DNA of 64,000 nucleotides, taken from NCBI GenBank assembly GCA_009377395.1, contig WHUB01000011.1, positions 16,079 through 80,078 of the forward strand, given 5' to 3'. This stretch comes from Actinophytocola sp. Lineage in GTDB: Bacteria > Actinomycetota > Actinomycetes > Mycobacteriales > Pseudonocardiaceae. Under the pieces are notes generated by a model, which did no database searches, was not told the DNA's origin, and worked only from the letters and a program-made list of their open reading frames with translations. Positions 58,836 through 64,000 of the stretch are shown here, in pieces. Both the position numbers and the translations under genes were made by a program. Every line of letters begins with the position of its first letter. The first letter of the stretch is position 1.

Positions 58836-59104
58836 CCGAGAGCAAAGTGGACAGTAAGACGATGCCCGGCAGCACGCCGACCGATGAGGACCTGCGGCAT
58901 GACGTCGAGCTGACCCGCGAAGAGCTGGCAGACACCGTGTCTGAGCTGGCGGGCAAGCTCGACGTGAAGTCCCGCACGACCGACTCGATGCAGCGTCAGA
59001 TGGCCAACGCCCAAGCGCATCCGGCCGTCGTCGGCGGATCCGCGCTCGGGCTGCTCGGCCTGATCGTGGTGCTGCTGACCGTCAAACGGCGGCGTAACCG
59101 CTGA
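58832..59104 (+). CDS. DUF3618 family protein
   Basis: A 90-aa protein with the DUF3618 signature LRHDVELTREELADTVSELAGKLDVKSR followed by a C-terminal transmembrane helix (about 66-84) and a basic KRRRNR end. It is regularly found after holin-X-type genes in actinobacteria, as here with a 4-bp overlap. Function is unknown. Confidence 0.85.
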   Translation: MTESKVDSKTMPGSTPTDEDLRHDVELTREELADTVSELAGKLDVKSRTTDSMQRQMANAQAHPAVVGGSALGLLGLIVVLLTVKRRRNR

Positions 59105-59130
59105 TCGTGGCTGCGGTGAGGGCGGTACCG

Positions 59131-59136
59131 TATTCT
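59131..59136 (+). promoter_or_regulatory. -10 hexamer TATTCT, leaderless DUF433 gene
   Basis: TATTCT lies 7 nt before the ATG at 59144. TACCGT just upstream (59126-59131) is a less well placed alternative. Confidence 0.4.
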
Positions 59137-59143
59137 TGCTGCC

Positions 59144-59386
59144 ATGGTGAACGCGGAGCTCGACAGGATCACCGTTGATCCGGCGGTGCTGGGCGGCAAG
59201 CCCTGCATCCGTGGCCTGCGCATCTCGGTCGGGATGATCGTGCAGATGGTGGCGGCCGGGAAGACGGTCGACGACATTCTGTCCGAATACCCGTACCTGG
59301 AAGCCGAGGACGTGCGGCAGGCGCTGACCTACGCGGCTGCCTTGGCGGAGAACGAGTATCACCTGGCCTTCCGGCCGTCGGCGTGA
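59144..59386 (+). CDS. DUF433 family antitoxin
   Basis: An 80-aa protein with the DUF433 signature DPAVLGGKPCIRGLRISVGMIVQMVAAGKTVDDIL and YPYLEAEDVRQALTYAA, a winged-helix-like DNA-binding fold. It pairs with the DUF5615 gene downstream (4-bp overlap). DUF433/DUF5615 pairs are treated as VapBC-like toxin-antitoxin modules. Predicted to be leaderless. Confidence 0.9.
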   Translation: MVNAELDRITVDPAVLGGKPCIRGLRISVGMIVQMVAAGKTVDDILSEYPYLEAEDVRQALTYAAALAENEYHLAFRPSA

Positions 59387-59751
59387 AGTTCCTGGTCGAT
59401 GAGAGTCTGTCACCGCAGCTGTGCGGCTATCTGATCTCAAACGACGACACGGCGGAACATTCGCGTGAGGCGGTCGGCTGCGGAGCGAGCGATCAGGAGA
59501 TCTTCGCGTACGCAACCAGCAACGAGACAGTGATCGTCACGGCGGACACCGACTTCGGCACGCTCCTGGCGCAGGCCGAAGCCGACCGGCCATCCGTGGT
59601 TCTGATGCGTGAGCTGCTGTCGTTGCCGGTCGCCGAGCAAGGCAGGCTGGTGGCCGAGAACATGGGCCAGATCCGGGACGCCCTCGTCAAAGGTGCGATC
59701 GTCGTCTTCTCGCGCACGGAGATTCGAGTACGCCCGCTTCCCATCGCTTAG
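59383..59751 (+). CDS. DUF5615 PIN-like toxin
   Basis: A 122-aa protein of the PIN-like DUF5615 family. It starts MKFLVDESLSPQL, with the first acidic motif (Asp6, Glu7), and has DQEIFAYATSNETVIVTADTDF with the later acids. A ribonuclease activity is inferred from the PIN fold. It overlaps the DUF433 antitoxin by 4 bp. This is the third PIN-type module in the window and is unrelated in sequence to the VapBC pairs at 8-10 kb. Confidence 0.88.
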   Translation: MKFLVDESLSPQLCGYLISNDDTAEHSREAVGCGASDQEIFAYATSNETVIVTADTDFGTLLAQAEADRPSVVLMRELLSLPVAEQGRLVAENMGQIRDALVKGAIVVFSRTEIRVRPLPIA

Positions 59752-59770
59752 CCACCTGAGGATCGGGTAC
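59746..59770 (+). promoter_or_regulatory. SigB/SigF-type promoter GCTT-N15-GGGTAC
   Basis: It resembles the actinobacterial general-stress consensus GTTT-N14-16-GGGTAT. GGGTAC ends 9 nt before the GTG at 59780, the same distance as at the ATP-grasp gene (63281-63304). Confidence 0.4.
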
Positions 59771-59779
59771 CCGAGTGTC

Positions 59780-59968
59780 GTGACACGTTACGACGAGACC
59801 GACCCCGTTCCGGAGATCGACGACGAGGCGCCGGTGGCCGACGCGCTCGACCAGCGCGCGGGCACCGTGCCCGACGAGGAGCCAGACCCGGTGCCGGAAC
59901 GAGAGGTCAGCGACGCGGACGCCGCCGACCAGTCGATCCCGGTCGCCTTCGACGAGGACGAGCGGTAG
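59780..59968 (+). CDS. Small acidic protein (62 aa)
   Basis: A 62-aa protein dominated by Asp, Glu and Pro (TDPVPEIDDEAPVADALDQ, EEPDPVPEREVSDADAADQ, AFDEDER), probably disordered. It has no signal or membrane segment. The composition and codon bias support a real gene, and similar short acidic proteins occur in related actinomycetes as far as I recall. A stress-type promoter box precedes it. Function unknown. Confidence 0.65.
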   Translation: MTRYDETDPVPEIDDEAPVADALDQRAGTVPDEEPDPVPEREVSDADAADQSIPVAFDEDER

Positions 59969-59987
59969 CCGCCTCGCCCGGCCCGGC

Positions 59988-61316
59988 TCAGGCAGGCGCG
60001 AACCGCAGCCCGAATGCGTCCAGCGTCGCGGGCATGGGGCGGTTCGGGTCGAGCCGGTGCTCGTCGAGCGGCCGGTAGTCCCGCGTGGTGAGCAGGTGCC
60101 CCAGCAGCATGCTCGCCACCAGCAGCACCAGGTTCTCGCCGGGGCACCGGGCAGGCCCGTCGCTGAAGGGGACGAGCGCCGGGTTCTCCCGCGAGGTGCC
60201 GTCGAGCCAGATGTCGGGCGCGAACCGGTTCGCGTAGGACAACGTGCGCTCGTCCCGGTGGAAGAACGGCGTGTAGATCAGCACCGTCGTGCCCGACGGC
60301 AGCGTGCGGCCCTGCCACTCGGTCTCGGTAGTGGTCTCCCGCAGCAGCATCGGCGTCGTCGGCCACAGCCGGGTCGAGTCGAGCACGCTCGCGCGCAGGA
60401 ACGGCAGATGCTGCGGCACGCCCGAGCCGTCGCCGCGCGCCTCATCGCGGGCGGTCCGTGCCTGCTCCGGGTGGGCGGCGAGCAGCGCCAGCGCGCGGTA
60501 CGTCACCATGCCGGCGGCGTCGAACGCGAACAGCCAGTGCGGCACCTGGCCGTAACGGTCCGTTTCCGGCCCAGCCGGTTCGTTCGCCACCAGGCCGGCG
60601 ACGCTGCCGGGTTCGGCACGGTCGAGGTGTTCGCCGAGTCGCTCGGCGAACCGCTTCCGCGTCCCCTCGGCACGCGGCGCCAGGTAGGCCCAGTTTCCTC
60701 GCCGCCGCAGCGTCTCGAGCTGCGTGGTCAGCAGTTGGTCGTCGGCGGCATGCTCGCCCAGCACGACGCGGCGCACGATGCGCCACCAGTGCGTGCCGAA
60801 GTCCTGCCAGCTGAGCTGACCGGCCGCGTCGGCGGCGCTGTTCAGCCGGGCCGCCTCGTCGGAGACCACGGCGGCGATGCTGTCGGCCAGCCGGTGCACC
60901 GGCCGATGGGTGTCTAGCACGGACTCGTTGAAGTGCCGTCGCTCCGGCCGGGTCTCGCGCGAGATCAGCACGCCGTGCGGCTGGAAGTGGGCGAGCGCGG
61001 CCCGCTTCTCCATGCTCGCCGGGCTGAACGGCTCCGGCGCGTCGACGAGCACCCTGCCGACGTCCTCCTGCGACATCACCAGTGCCATCGGCCTGCCGGG
61101 AACGCGCAGCCGCAGCATGCCGGTGCCGTGGCGGGCGCGCAGCCGCTGCATCCGCCGGATCGCGTGGCGGTCGAGGTGCAGCCGGTCGGCCACCCCCATG
61201 ACCGGTCCCCGCCGCTGGATCAGCCCGGCCGCGATGTTCGGCAGCGCGACCTGCGCGCCGACGAGCAGCGTGTCGATGACGCGGGCGCGGTGTGGCGCCG
61301 GTGCTGTCGTGGTCAT
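59988..61316 (-). CDS. Cytochrome P450 with altered I-helix and ExxR motifs
   Basis: A 442-aa P450 with the heme-ligand loop FSDGPARCPGEN (Cys391). The K-helix ExxR motif reads DSTR (Asp313, Arg316), and the I-helix oxygen-activation motif reads AAGMVT (267-272): Thr is kept but the usual acid before it is Val. RPERRHFNESVL is the C-helix region. The fold is otherwise complete (PPF-like meander, WxxxR region). It may still work, since Streptomyces CYP157 enzymes lack ExxR. GGGAG precedes the ATG at 61316. No ferredoxin gene is near. Confidence 0.88.
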   Translation of the reverse strand: MTTTAPAPHRARVIDTLLVGAQVALPNIAAGLIQRRGPVMGVADRLHLDRHAIRRMQRLRARHGTGMLRLRVPGRPMALVMSQEDVGRVLVDAPEPFSPASMEKRAALAHFQPHGVLISRETRPERRHFNESVLDTHRPVHRLADSIAAVVSDEAARLNSAADAAGQLSWQDFGTHWWRIVRRVVLGEHAADDQLLTTQLETLRRRGNWAYLAPRAEGTRKRFAERLGEHLDRAEPGSVAGLVANEPAGPETDRYGQVPHWLFAFDAAGMVTYRALALLAAHPEQARTARDEARGDGSGVPQHLPFLRASVLDSTRLWPTTPMLLRETTTETEWQGRTLPSGTTVLIYTPFFHRDERTLSYANRFAPDIWLDGTSRENPALVPFSDGPARCPGENLVLLVASMLLGHLLTTRDYRPLDEHRLDPNRPMPATLDAFGLRFAPA

Positions 61317-61341
61317 GGCTACTCCCTGCGTACTCGTGCGA

Positions 61342-61377
61342 ACGCCTGGCACCGGACCTCGGTCCGGCACCAGGCGT
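61342..61377 (-). terminator. Hairpin between DUF4383 gene and P450
   Basis: Arms 61342-61358 and 61361-61377 pair over 17 positions with one 2x2 mismatch (ACGCCTGG..CCGGACC). It lies 13 bp after the DUF4383 stop, so it probably terminates that transcript. No T-run follows, which is common in actinobacteria. Confidence 0.65.
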
Positions 61378-61390
61378 CGTGACGGATCGG

Positions 61391-61855
61391 TTAGGTGCGC
61401 TTGGCGCCGCGCCTTATACCGCCGGCCGCAATCGCGACGATGAGCGCGACAACGACCAGCGCGGCGTGCAGGATGTTGTCCGCGGTGTCGACCGGGACGA
61501 TCCACGCCACGTCGGTGCCGGTGACGAAGCCCCACACCGTGACCGCGGCGTAGACGACGGCGAACACCAGCAGACCGGTGATGGCCGAGGTCGTGGTCGG
61601 CATCATGAGCAGCAGGAACGCACCCGTCGCGATGTGCACGATGTTGTGCCAGCCGTTCACGTCGAAGCCGAGGAACTCGCCTCTGCCGAGCTGGTCGCCG
61701 ACAGTGAAGCTGCTGTCGCCATAGATGAAACCGAGCACGCCTGCGGCGATGAGAACGACGCCGAGGACGCCTGCGGTGATCCGAGCGATCGACCGGGCGG
61801 TGCCTTCCTTGACGCCAGCCTTGTGTGCTCGCTGAATTTCCGGCTCAGCGTTCAT
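61391..61855 (-). CDS. DUF4383 family membrane protein
   Basis: A 154-aa protein with four hydrophobic helices: ITAGVLGVVLIAAGVLGF, IVHIATGAFLLLMM, ITGLLVFAVVYAAVTVWGF and ILHAALVVVALIVAIAAGG, with the family motif NGWHNIVHIATG. Function is unknown; relatives are frequent in stress-induced envelope clusters. GGAAGGAGAG precedes the ATG. An inverted repeat (61891-61907) lies in its promoter region. Confidence 0.85.
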   Translation of the reverse strand: MNAEPEIQRAHKAGVKEGTARSIARITAGVLGVVLIAAGVLGFIYGDSSFTVGDQLGRGEFLGFDVNGWHNIVHIATGAFLLLMMPTTTSAITGLLVFAVVYAAVTVWGFVTGTDVAWIVPVDTADNILHAALVVVALIVAIAAGGIRRGAKRT

Positions 61856-61890
61856 TTGTCTCTCCTTCCGATGCCGACGGCACCGAGGTG

Positions 61891-61907
61891 GTTCTGTCAG
61901 GCAGAAC
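61891..61907. promoter_or_regulatory. Inverted repeat GTTCTG-TCAGG-CAGAAC
   Basis: A 6+5+6 perfect inverted repeat lies 35 bp upstream of the DUF4383 start, within the 141-bp gap after the ATP-grasp gene. It may be an operator, or form part of a terminator for that gene. Confidence 0.4.
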
Positions 61908-61996
61908 TACACACCCCGGATAGCCGGAAAGTGGGACAAATAACCCTCCCGATGCTGTGTCTTGCCGGATCGGGTGACCGAGATGCCGGAAATGAT

Positions 61997-63271
61997 TCAG
62001 TCGTCGAACTCGAACGGCAGCCCGGCGAGCAGTTGCTCGTATTTCTCGTGCAGCTCCTGCTCGCTGTGCGCGCCGACGAAGATGTGCGCCAGCTCGTAGC
62101 TGTAGCTGTCCTGGGCGGCGGCCTCCGACAGCCGGACGCCCTCGTCGATGACGATCTGCACCCAGCTGTCCGGGACATGGGCCTGCACCCGCTCGATGTC
62201 CTCTGCGGAGGGCACCTTGCGCACGTAGCCGTCTTCGAAGCGGCGCAGGTACCACTTCGCCGCGTGCTCATAAGGCCCTTGGCCCTTGGGCAGCGCGGGG
62301 TCGAGACCGAGTGCGAGCCGCACCATGCACTGGTGGTTGGGCATGCCGTCCACCAGCTCGAACAGCCGGTCATGCGACTGTGAGTGGCGCGGGTTCACCT
62401 CGAGCAGCGCCAGTTCCTCGTGGACCGGGTCGGCGAAGAATTCGATGTTGAACGCCACCGACTCCAGCCCCATCTGACGGATCACCTTGCGCGAGGCGTC
62501 GACGGCCCGGTCGAGCATGTCCTCGGACAGCGTCGACGGGTACTCGTAGCGCAGGAAGCTGGAGCTGCCCGCATAGGGCACGGAGTCCACCACGCCGTAG
62601 ATATGGATGTCGGTGCCGTCGTTGTAACCCTCGACGGTGAGCTGGGCGCCGCTGATCTCGGCCTCGGCGAGGCAGGCGTTGCCCCCGCTTTTCGCGATCT
62701 CCTCCGGCAGGTCGAGCTGGCTGAGCACGTACTCGAATGGGTCGCCGATGCGGTGGATGCCGTCACGGATCTCGTCGAGAGCGTGGGCGAACTCGTCGTC
62801 GTCGCGCACCTTGAAGGCCAGCTCGGACGAGTAGGACTTCACCGGCTTGATCCACAGTGGATAGTCGAGACCGTCCGGTGGCTTCGTGTCGTGGAACGGG
62901 TCGACCAGTCCGAACGCGGGGTACTCGTCGATCACCTTCGACTGCTCGAGCCTGCTCCAGTACTTGTGCTCGCACTTGACGACGGCCTCGAGGTCGGCGC
63001 TGCGCAGTCCGAAGCGGTCGGCCAGCATCGGCACCATCGAGCTGATCGGGAAGTCCCAGTAGCCGACGACCGCGTCGATCGTGCCGTCGAACGCCGCCAT
63101 CTGCTCGCTGGCCTTGTCGAGCAAGTCGGCGAGGTCGATGTCGCCGCTCTGCAGCTCCTCGGGGCTCAGCAGCGGATGGAACCGCAGCTCCATGTCGATG
63201 TGCCGCAGTGTCGTCAGGTTCTCGTCGTCGAGGCCGAGTACGAAGATGTCCGTGCCAGTCTTGCCTGCCAT
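61997..63271 (-). CDS. ATP-grasp family carboxylate-amine/thiol ligase
   Basis: A 424-aa enzyme with an N-terminal pre-ATP-grasp domain (1-110) and an ATP-grasp domain: LWIKPVKSYSSELAF with the ATP-binding Lys, VEGYNDGTDIHIYGVVDSV, GLESVAFNIEFF and the metal-binding LALLEVNPRHSQSHD (Glu..Asn). The C-terminal domain (about 320-424) is unusual and has no recognised family. ATP-grasp ligases join a carboxylate to an amine, often an amino acid. No partner gene or precursor peptide is adjacent. The ATG is 9 nt after a GGGTAC box. Confidence 0.88.
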   Translation of the reverse strand: MAGKTGTDIFVLGLDDENLTTLRHIDMELRFHPLLSPEELQSGDIDLADLLDKASEQMAAFDGTIDAVVGYWDFPISSMVPMLADRFGLRSADLEAVVKCEHKYWSRLEQSKVIDEYPAFGLVDPFHDTKPPDGLDYPLWIKPVKSYSSELAFKVRDDDEFAHALDEIRDGIHRIGDPFEYVLSQLDLPEEIAKSGGNACLAEAEISGAQLTVEGYNDGTDIHIYGVVDSVPYAGSSSFLRYEYPSTLSEDMLDRAVDASRKVIRQMGLESVAFNIEFFADPVHEELALLEVNPRHSQSHDRLFELVDGMPNHQCMVRLALGLDPALPKGQGPYEHAAKWYLRRFEDGYVRKVPSAEDIERVQAHVPDSWVQIVIDEGVRLSEAAAQDSYSYELAHIFVGAHSEQELHEKYEQLLAGLPFEFDD

Positions 63272-63280
63272 GGCTCGGGA

Positions 63281-63304
63281 GTACCCAGCTCGGGGCGATC
63301 GAAC
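63281..63304 (-). promoter_or_regulatory. SigB/SigF-type promoter GTTC-N14-GGGTAC, near-leaderless ATP-grasp gene
   Basis: On the reverse strand GTTC, 14 nt and GGGTAC match GTTT-N14-16-GGGTAT at all but two positions. The box ends 9 nt before the ATG at 63271. Confidence 0.45.
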
Positions 63305-63319
63305 ACCTGCGCACGCCTT

Positions 63320-64000
63320 TCAGGGCGCGAGGGTGTCCGCGTCGGTGGCGAGATCACGCCAGCGGAGTGCCGGGCGGCCGCCGAGCCGGCCCGCGCTGCC
63401 GGCCGCCGCCGAGACGGCGAACGCCGCCGCCCGCCTGGTGCCTTCGCCATGGGCGAGCGCGGCGGTGAAGGTGGCGATGAGCGCGTCGCCCGCGCCGGTC
63501 GTGTCCACGACGGTGGTGTCGAGCAGCGGGAACAGCTGCTTGCCGGTGCGGCTGACGAACAGGTTGCCCTCACCGGACACCGCGAGCACGACCAGCGTCG
63601 GGCCGTAGTCGAGCAGCCGGGCCGCCGCGTCGGCCGCCGTGGCCGCGTCGGTGATGGACTGGCCTGTCAGCAGCTCGGCCTCGCGCTCGTTGGCTCGCAG
63701 CACATGGGCGCGGGAGAGCAGGTCGGCGACGGCCTCCTCGCCGCTACTCGGCGCGCCGTCCAGGATGACGCGCGCCCCGGCCTCCCGTGCCAGCCGCGTC
63801 GCCAGCAGCAGCGCGCCCAGCGGCTGCTGAAGCTGACAGAGCACCCACCCGGCGCGGTTGATCAGCGAGGACGCGGCGAACACGTCGGCCTCGGTCAGCA
63901 GCACGTCGGCCGGAATGTGCTCGAGGTAGCGCCACCGGGCGGTGTCGTCGACGACGTCGACGATCAGCGCCGTCTGCGCGCCCTCGCGGAAGACGACGTG
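63320..64000 (-). CDS. PfkB-family carbohydrate kinase, C-terminal part (runs off the right edge)
   Basis: 226 residues of a ribokinase-type sugar or nucleoside kinase continue to the window edge; the N-terminus is outside. The text IPADVLLTEADVF, VILDGAPSSGEE, VLRANEREAELLTG and LVVLAVSGEGNLFV is typical, and the C-terminal signature DTTGAGDALIATFTAAL holds the catalytic Asp and anion hole. The substrate cannot be named. It is upstream of and in the same direction as the ATP-grasp gene, separated by 48 bp that hold a promoter-like box. Confidence 0.92.
   Translation of the reverse strand, partial: HVVFREGAQTALIVDVVDDTARWRYLEHIPADVLLTEADVFAASSLINRAGWVLCQLQQPLGALLLATRLAREAGARVILDGAPSSGEEAVADLLSRAHVLRANEREAELLTGQSITDAATAADAAARLLDYGPTLVVLAVSGEGNLFVSRTGKQLFPLLDTTVVDTTGAGDALIATFTAALAHGEGTRRAAAFAVSAAAGSAGRLGGRPALRWRDLATDADTLAP

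Noticed and set aside
59780..63271. Small acidic protein plus ATP-grasp enzyme as a ribosomally made peptide (graspetide) system
   Set aside because: They are 2 kb apart, on opposite strands, with a P450 and DUF4383 gene between. The 62-aa protein lacks repeated core motifs, and the ATP-grasp sequence does not show a graspetide-type layout.

Overview
The window is very GC-rich, densely coded, rich in GTG starts, and carries mycothiol biosynthesis (mshC), a complete Pup-proteasome locus and Ku/LigD-type end joining. That combination indicates an actinomycete. Gene content and the intergenic repeats suggest the Pseudonocardiaceae (Amycolatopsis-like); this family-level assignment is inference. 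From mshC to pepE (about 1.3-35 kb) the order follows the Mycobacterium tuberculosis Rv2130c-Rv2089c block: mshC, PAC2 protein, metH, hisE-hisG, RecB-like nuclease, trmI, mpa, dop, pup, prcB, prcA, pafA, pafB, pafC, tatA, tatC, helY, Rv2091c-like protein, 5'-3' exonuclease, pepE.

Layout. 0-1.3 kb: a partial P450 divergent from a TetR gene across a palindrome. 1.3-10.2 kb: mshC, metH and hisEG, with one decayed and one intact VapBC-type module flanking hisEG. 10-17 kb: O-methyltransferase, ParA-like ATPase, nuclease, site-2 protease, trmI and three single-pass membrane-anchored proteins. 17-31 kb: pupylation, proteasome, PafBC, Tat and HelY. 31-35 kb: an internally deleted Eis-type gene, a DUF4333 lipoprotein, a 165-bp inverted repeat, exonuclease, pepE and an Lrp regulator. 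35-39 kb: SGNH hydrolase, a five-copy repeat cluster, and an AraC regulator divergent from a KAS III gene. 39-46 kb: split end-joining genes (ligase, Ku, polymerase), a frameshifted secreted DUF1906 protein and a DsbA-VKOR pair. 46-53 kb: phosphoketolase and acetate kinase, divergent from a beta-phosphoglucomutase/GH65 phosphorylase fusion. 53-64 kb: secreted LVIVD-repeat protein, Rip3-like protease, MFS transporter, small envelope proteins, a DUF433/DUF5615 module, a P450 with altered signature residues, an ATP-grasp enzyme and a partial PfkB kinase.

How genes work together. Dop deamidates the C-terminal Gln of Pup, PafA ligates Pup to lysines, Mpa unfolds pupylated proteins and PrcAB degrades them. 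PafBC is the DNA-damage activator encoded beside them. VKOR plus DsbA can introduce disulfides in exported proteins; several secreted or anchored proteins here carry conserved cysteine pairs. The GH65/beta-PGM fusion can feed glucose 6-phosphate towards phosphoketolase and acetate kinase, a plausible short route from disaccharide to acetate and ATP.

A recurring feature is a TANNNT -10 hexamer 6-8 nt before the start codon, found before at least 13 genes on both strands. This predicts leaderless transcription. In three places the stop codon of the upstream gene forms the first three bases of that hexamer. I saw no rRNA, tRNA, CRISPR array, complete insertion sequence or phage. No wholly new multi-gene system stands out. 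The best leads are the leaderless/stop-codon promoter pattern, the 165-bp inverted repeat, two short palindromic repeat families, the deleted Eis protein, the frameshifted DUF1906 gene and the split end-joining locus.
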